A stretch of 64,000 nucleotides of DNA from Streptomyces kaniharaensis (GCF_009569385.1 NZ_WBOF01000001.1:4875501-4939500); one strand, 5' to 3'; positions 39,447 to 51,808 are shown, counted from the first letter of the stretch. The notes: generated by a model from the letters alone, not told the origin. Made by a program: numbers and translations.

Positions 39447-41267
39447 ATGGCGGGGTTCCGGACCTTCACCGAGCTGATGCTCGACCGAGCGGAGCAGCAA
39501 CCCGAGGCGGACGCCCACATCGAGCTGAGCCACAGCCCGGCCGGTGTGGCCGAGCGGCGGCTGACCTACGGCGAGCTGGACCGGACGGCCCGGCGGATCG
39601 CCTCGCTGATCCGCCGGCACGGCGGCGAGGGCAGCCCCGTCCTGCTGCTCTACCCGTCCACCGCCGACTTCCTCGCCGCCTACGTGGGCTGCCTGTACGC
39701 GGGGGCGATCGGCGTGCCCGCGCCGATGCCGAGCACGGGCGGCCGGGCCGCACGTGCGGTGGACCGGGTCACCGGGGTGCTCCAGGACAGCGCGGCCCGG
39801 CTGGTGCTCACCGGCTCGGCGAGCGCCCCGGACGTCTCCCTGTGGCTCGCCACCGCCCGCGCCGAGGGCGTCACCTGCGTGGTCACCGACGACCCGGACC
39901 GCGGCGACGCCGACGACTGGCGCCGGCCCCGCACCGGCGCGGACGACCTGGCCTTCCTGCAGTACACCTCGGGCTCGGTCTCCCGGCCGCGCGGCGTGAT
40001 GGTCTCGCACCGCAACCTGATCGCCAACCACGAGGCCCTCCAGGCCACCCTGCGCACCACCGGAGAGGACCGCTTCGGCGGCTGGCTGCCGCACTTCCAC
40101 GACATGGGCTTCATCGCCCACCTGCTGCACCCGCTCTGGCTGGGCAGCGCCTCCGTGCAGATGTCGCCGGTCGCCTTCGTCAAGCACCCGCTGCGCTGGC
40201 TGCGCGCGATCGACGACCACGGCGTGACCGTCGGCGGCGGCCCGAACTTCTGCTACGACCTGTGCCTGAACCGCATCCGCGACGAGGAGGTGGCAGGCCT
40301 CGACCTCTCCCGGTGGCGGCTGGTGCTCAACGGCGCGGAGCCCGTCCGGCGCGACACCCTGGAGGCGTTCGCGGCCCGCTTCGCGCCGGCGGGCCTTCGG
40401 GCCACCGCGATGTACCCGAGCTACGGCCTGGCCGAGGCGACCCTGCTGGTCTCCGCCGGGACGCCCGGCGAGCCGTACGGGCGCACCCCGGTGAACCCCC
40501 GTGAGCTGGAGCGGAACGTCTTCGAGCCGGTCGCGGAGCGCGCCCCGGACGCCCGCACGCTGGTCGCCTGCGGCCGCCCGGCCGGCTACGACCTGCGGAT
40601 CGTCGAGCCGTCCACCGGCGCGGAGCTGCCGGAGGGCACGGTCGGCGAGGTGTGGCTGCGCGGGCCCAGCGTCGCCCAGGGCTACTGGCGCCGGCCCAAG
40701 GAGAGCGAGGAGACCTTCAGAGCCGCCTTGCGCGGCGGCGAGAGCGGCTACCTTCGCACCGGCGACCTCGGCGTGCTGCGCGACGGCGAGCTGTACGTCA
40801 CCGGCCGGCTCAAGGAGGTGCTGATCCTCAACGGGCGCAACCTCTACCCGTACGACATCGAGGCGGCCGTCCGCTCGACCGCCCCGCAGCTGTCCGCCGC
40901 CACCGGCGCCGCGTTCAGCGTCGATGCCGGCCGCGAGCAGCTGGTGCTGGTGCAGGAGGTCCGCAGTGCGGGCCAGAGCGAGGAGACCCTGCGCGAGCTG
41001 TCCCGGCGCATCATCGAGAAGGTCGGCCGCGAGTTCAACGTCCCGGTCGCCAACCTGCTGCTGGTGCGGCCCGGTACCGTCCGGCGCACCACCAGCGGCA
41101 AGGTCCAGCGCACCCTGATGCGCTCGCTGTTCCTGGCGGGCGAGGTGCGCGGCGACTACGAGGTGTTGGACGGCGCCGTGCGCGCGGTCGTTCGGGCCCG
41201 GGACCGCGCGCTGGGCGAGGACCTGCTCCACCCGCAGCCGGTCGGCGGGGGAGTGCAGCCGTGGTGA
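39447..41267 (+). CDS. fatty-acyl-AMP ligase (FAAL)
   Basis: A 606-residue adenylate-forming enzyme that activates a fatty acid and transfers it to an ACP. The ATP loop is FLQYTSGSVSRPRGVMVSH, followed by WLPHFHDMGFIAHLL (the FAAL/FadD HDMGL region), YPSYGLAEATLLVS and the A10-like TTSGKVQRTL. The length and the TSGS variant fit the FAAL rather than the CoA-ligase subgroup. GGGGGAG precedes ATG 39447. It is the first gene of the lipid/polyketide operon, followed by an acyl-CoA dehydrogenase and an ACP, a triad that provides modified lipid starters in several lipopeptide and polyketide pathways. Confidence 0.88.
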   Translation: MAGFRTFTELMLDRAEQQPEADAHIELSHSPAGVAERRLTYGELDRTARRIASLIRRHGGEGSPVLLLYPSTADFLAAYVGCLYAGAIGVPAPMPSTGGRAARAVDRVTGVLQDSAARLVLTGSASAPDVSLWLATARAEGVTCVVTDDPDRGDADDWRRPRTGADDLAFLQYTSGSVSRPRGVMVSHRNLIANHEALQATLRTTGEDRFGGWLPHFHDMGFIAHLLHPLWLGSASVQMSPVAFVKHPLRWLRAIDDHGVTVGGGPNFCYDLCLNRIRDEEVAGLDLSRWRLVLNGAEPVRRDTLEAFAARFAPAGLRATAMYPSYGLAEATLLVSAGTPGEPYGRTPVNPRELERNVFEPVAERAPDARTLVACGRPAGYDLRIVEPSTGAELPEGTVGEVWLRGPSVAQGYWRRPKESEETFRAALRGGESGYLRTGDLGVLRDGELYVTGRLKEVLILNGRNLYPYDIEAAVRSTAPQLSAATGAAFSVDAGREQLVLVQEVRSAGQSEETLRELSRRIIEKVGREFNVPVANLLLVRPGTVRRTTSGKVQRTLMRSLFLAGEVRGDYEVLDGAVRAVVRARDRALGEDLLHPQPVGGGVQPW

Positions 41268-43006
41268 CCGCCCTGCTGGCCCCGACCACCCGGCCGGCCC
41301 CGACCGCTGCCGCCCGGGCCGCCGAGCTGGAGGCCCGGCTCGGCGACCCCGGCGACCCGGGCAACCCGCTCGGCTTCGCCGCCCTGCTGCGGGCCGACGA
41401 GCAGGCACGGCGGTTCGACGCCGGCGAGGACGCGCTGGACGGCTTCGGCGGCTCCGCCGAGTTCGTCCCGGTGGAGCTCGGCGGGCGGCTGGACTCCGTC
41501 CCCGGCCTGGTCGAGGTGATGCGCCCGGTGTTCCGCCGCGACGTCGCGCTCGGCATGGGCTACGGGATGACCAGCTACATGGCCGCCTCCGACGTGTGGA
41601 CCGAGGGGACGCCTGAGCAGCAGGCCCGGCTGGCGAAGGTGCTGCTGGCCGGCGGCCGGGCGGCCATCGCCCAGCCCGAGACCACTCACAGCAACGACTA
41701 CGTGCGCAGCCAGGTGACCGCCCGCCGGGTGGCGGACGGACTGCTGCTCAGCGGCGGCAAGCCGGCCATCAACAACCTGGACCGGGCCGAGGCGCTGGTG
41801 CTGTTCTGCCGCACCGACCCGGAGCCCGGCAGCCGCAGCCTGTCGGCGCTGCTGTTCGACCCGCGCGAGCTGCCGCTAGGCCGGGCCCGGACGCTGCCCC
41901 GGCACCTGGCCGTCGGCCTGCGCGGCTGCCGGTTCGCCGGGCTGGAGTTCGACGACTGCCCGCTGCCGGACGGCGCCCTGCTCGGGCCGCCGGGCAGCGG
42001 GATCGAGGCCGCGCTGCGCTCGTTCCACCTCAGCCGGACGGTGATGTCCGCGCTGGCGGTCGGGGCGGTGGACACGGTGCTGCGCACCGCGGCCGGCTTC
42101 GACCAGTCGCACCGGCCGAACGGTTGGGGCGCGGCCCGGGCGAGCGCCGCCCGTACCGACACCGCCGTGGCCGGCGCGTTCGTCAACGTGCTGCTCTACG
42201 ACAGTTTCGCGGCGGTCGCGCTGCGGGCCCTGCACCTGCTGCCCGAGCAGACCAGCGTCTACTCGGCCGCGCTCAAGTACCTGATGCCCCGGGTGCTGAT
42301 CGAGACCATGTACGAGCTGTCGACCGTCCTCGGCTCCGGCATCTACGCGCGCGAGGGCAGCCTCGGGATCTTCCAGAAGCACCTGCGCGACGTCCCGGTG
42401 CTCAGCCTGGGCCACGCCGGGACGGTCGCCTGCCAGGCCACCGTGATCCCGCAACTGCCGTGGCTGGCAAGGCGGTCCTGGTTCGCTGAGGAGCCGGCCC
42501 CGGCCGGGCTGTTCCGGCTGCGCGACCCGCTGCCGCCGCTGCGGACCGAGCGGCTGAGCCTCGCCTGCGACCGCGACAGCGTGAGCGCCGAGCTGCTGGC
42601 CGGGGTGGCGGAGGAGGCCGCCGGGCGCGGCAGGGTGCTCGCCGTGCTGCGCGAACTGGTCGCCCTGCTGGCCGAGCAGTTCCGGGAACTGCGGGAGCAG
42701 GTACTGGAGTTGGAGGAGCATCCGGCCGCGCGTGAGGTCGCCGGCTTCGCGCTGGTCGACCGGTACGCGCTGCTGCTGGCCGGTGCCAGCGTCCTCGGCG
42801 TCTGGCGGCACGCCCAGGGCGGCGACGATCCCTTCCTCGCCGACCCGTCCTGGGCCGCCGCCGCCCTGCACAAGGTGGCCAGACGGCTCACCCCGAAGGT
42901 GCCCGCCCTGCCGCCCGAGTGCGAGGCCCGGATCCTCCAGGAGGTCCGGATCCGGTTCAGCGCCCGGCACAGCTACGACCTGTGGAACACCCCCGTTTCC
43001 GGCTGA
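41264..43006 (+). CDS. acyl-CoA dehydrogenase-like flavoprotein
   Basis: A 580-residue member of the acyl-CoA dehydrogenase superfamily, longer than the common 380-residue type because of an additional helical C-terminal domain. The middle domain has AIAQPETTHSNDYVRSQVTA (substrate/flavin region) and ALAVGAVDTVLRTAAGFDQS. The GTG at 41264 overlaps the FAAL stop; a GTG three bases upstream is equivalent. Between FAAL and ACP it most likely introduces an alpha,beta double bond into the ACP- or CoA-bound acyl chain. I could not confirm the catalytic base by eye. Confidence 0.8.
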   Translation: MTALLAPTTRPAPTAAARAAELEARLGDPGDPGNPLGFAALLRADEQARRFDAGEDALDGFGGSAEFVPVELGGRLDSVPGLVEVMRPVFRRDVALGMGYGMTSYMAASDVWTEGTPEQQARLAKVLLAGGRAAIAQPETTHSNDYVRSQVTARRVADGLLLSGGKPAINNLDRAEALVLFCRTDPEPGSRSLSALLFDPRELPLGRARTLPRHLAVGLRGCRFAGLEFDDCPLPDGALLGPPGSGIEAALRSFHLSRTVMSALAVGAVDTVLRTAAGFDQSHRPNGWGAARASAARTDTAVAGAFVNVLLYDSFAAVALRALHLLPEQTSVYSAALKYLMPRVLIETMYELSTVLGSGIYAREGSLGIFQKHLRDVPVLSLGHAGTVACQATVIPQLPWLARRSWFAEEPAPAGLFRLRDPLPPLRTERLSLACDRDSVSAELLAGVAEEAAGRGRVLAVLRELVALLAEQFRELREQVLELEEHPAAREVAGFALVDRYALLLAGASVLGVWRHAQGGDDPFLADPSWAAAALHKVARRLTPKVPALPPECEARILQEVRIRFSARHSYDLWNTPVSG

Positions 43007-43065
43007 TCCGACGGTCCGTCGAGGACGACCCGCACGAGACAACCCGCACGACAAGGAGCCCAGCG

Positions 43066-43364
43066 ATGACCGCCCCCTACCGCCTGCCGGCCGCGACCTC
43101 AGGCGCGCCCCTGCACGAGTGGCTGTCGGCACGAGTGGCGATGTACCTGCGCCGGCCCGCGATCAGCATCCAGCCCACCGTGCCGCTGGCGGAGTACGGC
43201 ATGGACTCGGTCCAGGCCCTCAGCCTCTGCGGCGACCTGGAGGAGGAGTTCGGCCTCGACGTCGAGCCGACCCTGCTGTGGGACTACCCGACGATCGAGA
43301 GCCTGCTCGGGTACCTCACGGACGCCCTGCCCGACCTGCCGGCCACCGCCGAGGAGGGAGTGCG

Positions 43365-43368
<4 letters not shown>
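43066..43368 (+). CDS. acyl carrier protein, stand-alone 1
   Basis: A 100-residue carrier protein. The phosphopantetheine attachment site is Ser in EYGMDSVQAL; helix features follow in LEEEFGLDVEPTLLWDYPTI. An ideal AAGGAG site lies seven bases before ATG 43066. It is the probable acceptor of the FAAL-activated acyl group and donor to the KS of the following module, whose gene it overlaps by four bases. Confidence 0.88.
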
Positions 43369-46301
<2,933 letters not shown>

Positions 46302-46327
46302 GCGGAGTCAGGAACGTGGAGAAGGAC

Positions 46328-47359
46328 ATGGAACGCACGACGGCGTACCTCGCGGGCATCGGCACCGCCCTGCCGGGCGAGGCCGTGGACAACATCGCCC
46401 TCGGCCGGGCGCTCGGGGTGAGCGCCGAGTGGATCGACGTCTTCGTCGGCACCAGCCACCGGTACTTCGGCCGGGACCTGTCGACCGGCGAGGTGCGCCG
46501 CACGCTCACCGACCTGTGCGCCGAGGCCGGCCGGAACGCGCTGGCGGCGGCGGGCCTGGAGCCGGCCGACATCGAGTTCCTGGTCCTGGCCACCGCGACC
46601 CCGGACACGCTGCTGCCGACCACCGCCAGCGAGGTCGCCGACCTGCTCGGCCTGGACCAGCTGCCCGCCTACCAGATCCAGGCGGGCTGCTCCGGCGCCC
46701 TCCAGGCGGTGGAGCTCGGGCAGGCGCTGCTGGCGGCGGGTGCCCGGGCCGGACTGGTGATCGGCGGCGACGTCACCCACCGGCACCTGGACCTGCGGGT
46801 CGACGCGACCGGGATCCCCGGCGAGGAACTGGTCAACTACGTGCTGTTCGGCGACGGCGCGGGCGCGGCGGTGCTCACCGCCGAGCCGGTCGCGGAAGCC
46901 GTCGCCGTACGCGGCGTGCTGCACCGCCTCGTCGGCCGCGGCCGCCCGGCCGGCCAGCGGATCGACTGGTACGGCGTCACCGACCGCGACAGCGAGCGGC
47001 CGATGCTGCGGGAGGACTACAAGGCCATCGAGGAGGGCGTCCCGACCCTGGCCGGCGAGATCCTCTGGGAGCTGCTCGACCGGCTCGGCTGGCGCCCCGA
47101 GGACGTCGACTACCTGCTGCCGCCCCAGCTCTCCGGGCGGATGACCGAGCGCATCGTCCAGCAGCTGGCGCTCGACGGCCCCCGCGAGGTCTCCTGCGTG
47201 GCGCGGACCGGCAACACCGGCAACGCCCTGCCGTTCCTCCAGCTCGAACAGCTGATGGAGCAGATGGAGGAGGGCGAGCGGGCCCTGGTGCTGGCGGTCG
47301 AGTCCAGCAAGTGGATCAAGACCGGGCTCGGCCTGGAGCGGGTCGGGGGCGTGGAATGA
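46328..47359 (+). CDS. KAS III-like condensing enzyme
   Basis: A 343-residue FabH-fold protein. The nucleophile Cys lies in QAGCSGALQAVE and the Asn in ARTGNTGNALPF. The position that holds the catalytic His in ordinary FabH (PHQAN) reads LLPPQLSGRM, so His is replaced by Pro. ATG 46328 is preferred because GGAG lies six bases upstream; an alternative ATG at 46298 overlaps the PKS stop (ATGA) and adds ten residues. Genes of this type next to fkbH and an ACP are the hallmark of tetronate pathways, where the enzyme joins glyceryl-ACP with a beta-ketoacyl thioester. Here that role is inferred from context. Confidence 0.82.
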   Translation: MERTTAYLAGIGTALPGEAVDNIALGRALGVSAEWIDVFVGTSHRYFGRDLSTGEVRRTLTDLCAEAGRNALAAAGLEPADIEFLVLATATPDTLLPTTASEVADLLGLDQLPAYQIQAGCSGALQAVELGQALLAAGARAGLVIGGDVTHRHLDLRVDATGIPGEELVNYVLFGDGAGAAVLTAEPVAEAVAVRGVLHRLVGRGRPAGQRIDWYGVTDRDSERPMLREDYKAIEEGVPTLAGEILWELLDRLGWRPEDVDYLLPPQLSGRMTERIVQQLALDGPREVSCVARTGNTGNALPFLQLEQLMEQMEEGERALVLAVESSKWIKTGLGLERVGGVE

Positions 47360-49275
47360 CGACCGCCCTCGCCCGCCTGCGCGAACTGCGCGCGCAGGGG
47401 CTGCTGGAACGCGAGTATCCGGCCGTCGCCGGGCTGCTCGCCGACGAGGCCCTCGCCGCCGACCCGGACGAGCTGCACCGGGCCGGCCGGCTGCTGGCCG
47501 GGCTCGACCCGGACGCGGTGCTGGCGGCCTGCCCCGGCATGGAGACGGTCACGGTGGCGATCACCGGCCAGTCCACCGTCGCCGGGCTGGTCGACCCGCT
47601 GACCGCCGAACTGGCCCGGCACGGCGTCCTGTTGCGCCCGCTGCTCGGCGACCACGGCGCGTACCGCTACGACCTGACGGAGCCGGGCGGCCGCTTCCAT
47701 GGCGTCGACCGGGACCTCGCGCTCTGCCTGCTCGACCAGGAGACGGTCTTCGCGCGGCTGCCCGCCGTGTGGCGCCCGGCCGACGTCGAACGGGCCGCCG
47801 CGGAGGTGCTGGCCGAGCTGGCGGTGATCGCCGCGGCCGAGCCGGGCACCCTGGTGCTGAACACCGTCCCGCTGACCCGGCGGTACAGCCACCAGCTGAT
47901 CGACCGGCATGCCAGGACCCAACTGGCGCTGCGCTGGCGCGAGTTCAACAGCGGACTGCTGCGGTTCGCCGACGAGCACCCCGGCGTGCAGGTGATCGAC
48001 CTCGATCCGCTGGTCGCCGAGACCGGGCCGGTCCACGACCCCCGGCTCGCCGTGTACGCCGGGGCGCAGTACACCGAGCCGCTGCTGGCCGGCTACGCCC
48101 GCGAGGTGGCCCACCTGGTCCGCGCGCTGCGCGGGCTGGCCCGCAAGTGCCTGGTGGTGGACCTCGACCAGACATTGTGGGACGGCGTGCTCGGAGACGA
48201 CGGCCCGGAGGGCGTCGCCGCCGCCGGGACGCTGCGCGGCGAGGCGTTCGGCGCGTTCCAGCGGGTCGTCAAGCAGCTCGGCTCGCAGGGCGTGCTGCTC
48301 GCCGTGAGCAGCAAGAACGACCCGGACCGGGTGGCCGAGGTGCTGCGGGACCACCCGGACCTGGTGCTGCGCGGCGAGGACTTCGTCCGGGTCCGGGCGA
48401 ACTGGGAGCCCAAGGACGGCAACCTGCTGGAGATCGCCGGGAGCCTCGGCATCGCGCCCGGCGCCCTGGTGTTCGCCGACGACTCGCCGGCCGAGCGGGC
48501 CCGGGTGCGGCACGGCGCACCGGAGATCGCCCTGGTCCCGCTGGACGACGAGCCCGCGCTGCACGTCACCCGGCTGCTGGCCGACGGCTGGTTCGACTGC
48601 CCGCGGCTCACCGAGGAGGACCTGGACCGCACCCGCCAGTACCGGCTCGACGGCGAGCGCGAGCGCCTGCGCGAACGGGCCGGCGGCGAGGCGGGCTTCC
48701 TGCGCGAGCTGCGGGTCGGCGTCGAGCTGGCACCGGCCGGCCGGCACGAGTACGAGCGGTTCGCCCAGCTGACCCAGCGCACCAACCAGTTCAACGTCGC
48801 CGGCCTGCGGCTGACGGCCGCCCAGCTCGAACTGCGCTGCGCCGACCCGCGGTCGCTGGTGCTGGCCGCCCGGACGTCCGACCGGTTCGGTTCGAACGGG
48901 CTGGTCGGCGCGGTGCTCGGCCGCTGGGACGGCGACGGGCTGCACCTGGAGAACGTCTGGCTCAGCTGCCGGGTCTTCTCCCGGGGCATCGAGCAGGCCT
49001 GCCTTGCTGCGGTCCTGGCCGAGGCCCGGAGCCGCGGGGCCGCGGCGGTGCACGCCTGGTACCGGCCGACCCCGAAGAACGCCAGGACGCGCGGCTTCTA
49101 CCCCTCGCTCGGCTTCGCGACGGTGGAGGAGCACCCCGACCGGGTGCTGTTCCGCCACGACCTGGGCGGGGAGCTGCCGGAGATCCCGGCGCACATTTCC
49201 ATGACGTCTGGCGAGACAGTCCCATCATTTGTGCGGGACACGTCAGAAGGGTCAGAAAGCGAGGAAGCGAGGTGA
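47356..49275 (+). CDS. fkbH: FkbH-like glyceryl-ACP synthase (HAD-IIIC)
   Basis: A 639-residue protein. An N-terminal region of about 260 residues precedes the HAD domain, whose nucleophile motif is VVDLDQTLWDGVLGDDG, followed by LLAVSSKND and VFADDSPAER. A C-terminal GNAT-like domain (LTQRTNQFNVAGLRLT, then NARTRGFYPSLGF) is normal for the family. FkbH proteins dephosphorylate a 1,3-bisphosphoglycerate-derived unit and load glyceryl onto an ACP. It overlaps the KAS III gene and the following ACP gene by four bases each. No methyltransferase or glycerate-oxidising genes of the methoxymalonate type accompany it, which argues for direct use of the glyceryl unit. Confidence 0.9.
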   Translation: MTTALARLRELRAQGLLEREYPAVAGLLADEALAADPDELHRAGRLLAGLDPDAVLAACPGMETVTVAITGQSTVAGLVDPLTAELARHGVLLRPLLGDHGAYRYDLTEPGGRFHGVDRDLALCLLDQETVFARLPAVWRPADVERAAAEVLAELAVIAAAEPGTLVLNTVPLTRRYSHQLIDRHARTQLALRWREFNSGLLRFADEHPGVQVIDLDPLVAETGPVHDPRLAVYAGAQYTEPLLAGYAREVAHLVRALRGLARKCLVVDLDQTLWDGVLGDDGPEGVAAAGTLRGEAFGAFQRVVKQLGSQGVLLAVSSKNDPDRVAEVLRDHPDLVLRGEDFVRVRANWEPKDGNLLEIAGSLGIAPGALVFADDSPAERARVRHGAPEIALVPLDDEPALHVTRLLADGWFDCPRLTEEDLDRTRQYRLDGERERLRERAGGEAGFLRELRVGVELAPAGRHEYERFAQLTQRTNQFNVAGLRLTAAQLELRCADPRSLVLAARTSDRFGSNGLVGAVLGRWDGDGLHLENVWLSCRVFSRGIEQACLAAVLAEARSRGAAAVHAWYRPTPKNARTRGFYPSLGFATVEEHPDRVLFRHDLGGELPEIPAHISMTSGETVPSFVRDTSEGSESEEAR

Positions 49276-49508
49276 ATCCGGTGGATTTCGAGGCATTTCT
49301 GGATCTTCTCCAGGAGGAATTCGGCCTGGTCCCGGAAGGCCTGGAGAAGGAGACCGAACTGGCCGTGATCCCCGGCTGGGACTCGTTGTTCCTGCTCCAA
49401 CTGGTGGCCCTGCTGGAACGCCGACAGAAGCGGAATCTTCCGATCCGCGCAATGATCGAGGCCCGCACCCTGGGCCGACTCCACGAACTCGTGACGGAGG
49501 TCCGATGA
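49272..49508 (+). CDS. acyl carrier protein, stand-alone 2 (probable glyceryl carrier)
   Basis: A 78-residue carrier protein with the attachment Ser in IPGWDSLFLLQLVALLE and an N-terminal helix LDLLQEEFGLVPEGLE. It starts with GTG 49272, overlapping the fkbH stop, and overlaps the PPTase gene at its end. Its position immediately after fkbH makes it the expected acceptor of the glyceryl group. Confidence 0.85.
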   Translation: MNPVDFEAFLDLLQEEFGLVPEGLEKETELAVIPGWDSLFLLQLVALLERRQKRNLPIRAMIEARTLGRLHELVTEVR

Positions 49509-50356
49509 CTGCCCCCGGTGACTCCGCCGTCGGACCCCCGCTCGGCGCGCCGATCCAGGTGCGCGGCGACTCCGACACCGCCTGGGAGGAGGTCGGCCGG
49601 CACCTGCGGGAGTACGGCACCGCCCTCGTCCACGCGGAGCTCGCCGAACTGCTGCCCCTGATGCCGGCGGACGACGAACTGCGCCGGGTGCTCGGCCGGG
49701 ACTGGAGCCGCTATCTGGAGCTCGCGCACTCGGACGTCCGCGCGCGCTACGCCGCGTCCCGGGTGATGCTCAAGACCGCCGCGAGCAAGGTGCTCGGCGG
49801 CGACCCGGCGGCCCTGGAGCTGGCCTACGGGCCCACCGGGCGCCCGTACCTGCGCGGCTACGACCAGATCGACATCAGCCTCAGCCACACCGAGGGCCTG
49901 CTCCTGGTCGGGCTGACCAGGCGCGGGCTCATAGGGGTGGACGCCGAGCGGACGGACCGGCCGCTGTACAGCAGCGGGCTCAGCCGGACCGTCTGCACGC
50001 CGTTCGAGCTGATCTCCCTGGCCTCGCTGCCGGAGAGCGGACGCGACGCCGGGCTCGTCCGGCTGTGGACGCTCAAGGAGGCGTACAGCAAGGCGATCGG
50101 CCAGGGCATGCAGTTCCGCTTCACCGACTTCGGGTTCGGCCCGGACGGCAAGCCGGTACGGGTGCAGCGGCCCGACGGCACCACCGGGACCGGCGACGAG
50201 TGGGCGTTCCGCACCTTCACGCTGGACAGCGGCTACTGCGTGAGCGCCGCCGTCTACGACGCCGGATTCGGGGCGACCGCCGACACCGTCATCACCACCA
50301 TGCTCGACCAGGACTGGGTGGACGCCATCAACGACTCCCTGGAGAGCGGTCGGTGA
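49505..50356 (+). CDS. Sfp-type 4'-phosphopantetheinyl transferase
   Basis: A 283-residue PPTase with the magnesium/CoA motifs GLIGVDAERTDRPL and RLWTLKEAYSKAIGQGM, and SLSHTEGLLLVGL for substrate binding. It activates the ACP domains of the operon with CoA-derived phosphopantetheine. ATG 49505 overlaps the ACP stop, so it is the last gene of the operon and is made together with its substrates. It is only distantly related to the PPTase at 51934-52632. Confidence 0.9.
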   Translation: MTAPGDSAVGPPLGAPIQVRGDSDTAWEEVGRHLREYGTALVHAELAELLPLMPADDELRRVLGRDWSRYLELAHSDVRARYAASRVMLKTAASKVLGGDPAALELAYGPTGRPYLRGYDQIDISLSHTEGLLLVGLTRRGLIGVDAERTDRPLYSSGLSRTVCTPFELISLASLPESGRDAGLVRLWTLKEAYSKAIGQGMQFRFTDFGFGPDGKPVRVQRPDGTTGTGDEWAFRTFTLDSGYCVSAAVYDAGFGATADTVITTMLDQDWVDAINDSLESGR

Positions 50357-50367
50357 CGTCCCGCCGG

Positions 50368-51414
50368 CTACCCCGCATCCGTGTCGACCGGCGGGCCCAG
50401 GTGCGGCAGCTGCAGCGCCGCCACGTTGTAGCCCGCCTGGAACCGGCTGGTGGCCTGGAGGTCCTCGGTGATCTCCGCGATGTGGCGCCGGCAGGTGCGC
50501 ACCGACATGCCCAGCCGGCGCGCCACCATCTCGTCCTTGTGGCCCTGCACCATCAGCCGCACGATGGCGGTCTTCAGGTCGTCGGCCACGGCCGGCGCCT
50601 TGGTGGACTCCGCGGTGAACGGGCTGCCGTTGTTCCACATGTAGTCGAAGACCGAGCACAGGAAGTTGACCAGGACGGGCTCGCGCACGATGGCGGCCCC
50701 CGGCGCGGCCTCGGGGCCGCCGGAGCGGTCGGGCAGGAACGCCACCTCGCGGTCGTAGATGAAGATGCGGTCGATCAGCTCGTCGCAGGTGCGGAACTCC
50801 CCGCCCAGGTCGATGATGTCGCGGACGTAGGCGCGGGTGGGCAGGTCGCTGCGCGCGGTGTGCTGGTAGATGGTGCGCATCTTCACGCCGCGGGAGAGTA
50901 TCGAGGTGGCCGAGTCCCGGGCCGCGGACAGGATGTTCGCCGGGCGGGGGCCGCCGGGCTGGACCATCAGGACCTCGGAGCGGCACTTCTCCCGCTGCTC
51001 GTCGATCATCGACTGGACCAGGTCGGCGTCGTTGACGATGTCGAAGGCCTCCAGGCTGTTGCGCTCCCGGCGGCCCTCGAAGTAGGTGGGCATGAGCGAG
51101 ATCAGGGTGGAGCGCACGCTGGTGACGGCCTGTTGGAGCTCGCGGATCTGCCGCTCGGCGTCCCCGACCAGGTCGGCGGCGGCGACCTCGGGGCCGATCG
51201 GGACCAGGACGTCCCGGCGCCCGGGCATCGGCTGGAGCAGCCTCAGGTTCCGCAGCACCGCTTCGGCGCGCTCGACGTCCCTGAGCGGCACGTTCATGCG
51301 CTCGGCGATGACGTCACGCTCGAACTCCCCGAGGCGCACCGCCTGGCCGTAGGCCGCGGCGCTGGTGTCGTCCAGCTCCGAGAAATGTGAAAACGAATCC
51401 CGCTCAGCCACCAT
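50368..51414 (-). CDS. LuxR-family helix-turn-helix regulator
   Basis: A 348-residue regulator. The N-terminal part (about residues 20-70) resembles a winged-helix TrmB-like domain, the middle a ligand-sensing region with LMPTYFEGRRERNSLEAFD and RTIYQHTARSDLPTRAYVRD, and the C terminus a LuxR HTH (VQGHKDEMVARRLGMSVRTC, then RRHIAEITEDL). This architecture is common for orphan LuxR regulators in Streptomyces clusters; the ligand is unknown. It is convergent with the PPTase operon (11-base gap) and divergent from a small exported peptide gene, with two palindromes in the shared region. Confidence 0.83.
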   Translation of the reverse strand: MVAERDSFSHFSELDDTSAAAYGQAVRLGEFERDVIAERMNVPLRDVERAEAVLRNLRLLQPMPGRRDVLVPIGPEVAAADLVGDAERQIRELQQAVTSVRSTLISLMPTYFEGRRERNSLEAFDIVNDADLVQSMIDEQREKCRSEVLMVQPGGPRPANILSAARDSATSILSRGVKMRTIYQHTARSDLPTRAYVRDIIDLGGEFRTCDELIDRIFIYDREVAFLPDRSGGPEAAPGAAIVREPVLVNFLCSVFDYMWNNGSPFTAESTKAPAVADDLKTAIVRLMVQGHKDEMVARRLGMSVRTCRRHIAEITEDLQATSRFQAGYNVAALQLPHLGPPVDTDAG

Positions 51415-51459
51415 CCCGGCGGCTCACCCCCCGATAACCGACCGCACACGCTGTTTCAT

Positions 51460-51487
51460 GCGTACTTGTTGCCATGCAACAGTACGC
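51460..51487. promoter_or_regulatory. inverted repeat between LuxR regulator and small peptide gene
   Basis: GCGTACTTGTTGC (51460-51472) and GCAACAGTACGC (51476-51487) are complementary apart from one bulged base, with a 3-base spacer. It begins 46 bases upstream of the regulator's start codon and is a candidate operator for it. Confidence 0.45.
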
Positions 51488-51522
51488 CAGCGGCGACGCC
51501 TTGGTTATCCGTCGTACCTCCC

Positions 51523-51534
51523 AGCAATATTGCT
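51523..51534. promoter_or_regulatory. palindrome AGCAATATTGCT
   Basis: A perfect 12-base palindrome about 83 bases before the small peptide gene. It may be a second operator in this divergent region. Confidence 0.35.
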
Positions 51535-51616
51535 CATGCCTCCGGAAGCGGTCGGAACCCCTCCGGAGGGAGTTTGGTTGAAGACCGGATTAATTTGAGT
51601 CTCGGGGGAGACAAAA

Positions 51617-51808
51617 ATGCGATTCAATGTCGGCTTTGTGCGCACTGCAGCTGGTATGGCGGTCGTGGCCGCGGCTTGTGTCGGTGTTCTGCTGGGTGGT
51701 GGGTCCGCATCCGGGCCGAGCGCTCCGACCGCGGGCACGGTCGCCGGCGTCACGCCGCCGCCGGCCCCGACGCCCCACCCGACCCCGGCCGACGATCGGT
51801 GGAACTGA
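51617..51808 (+). CDS. small exported peptide of unknown function
   Basis: A 63-residue protein with an N-terminal signal-like segment (MRFNVGFVRT, then a hydrophobic stretch AAGMAVVAAACVGVLLGGG). The remainder is a short Pro/Thr-rich tail ending ADDRWN. A GGGGGAG ribosome binding site precedes ATG 51617, and the AT-rich upstream DNA contains two palindromes, all of which support a real gene. It is divergent from a LuxR regulator. The terminal DDRWN coding sequence is repeated just downstream. I do not recognise a family; a secreted signalling peptide is one possibility. Confidence 0.6.
   Translation: MRFNVGFVRTAAGMAVVAAACVGVLLGGGSASGPSAPTAGTVAGVTPPPAPTPHPTPADDRWN

Noticed and set aside
46328..47359. 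Housekeeping FabH
   Set aside because: Lack of the catalytic His and tight overlap with fkbH and the PKS gene argue against a fatty-acid starter role.
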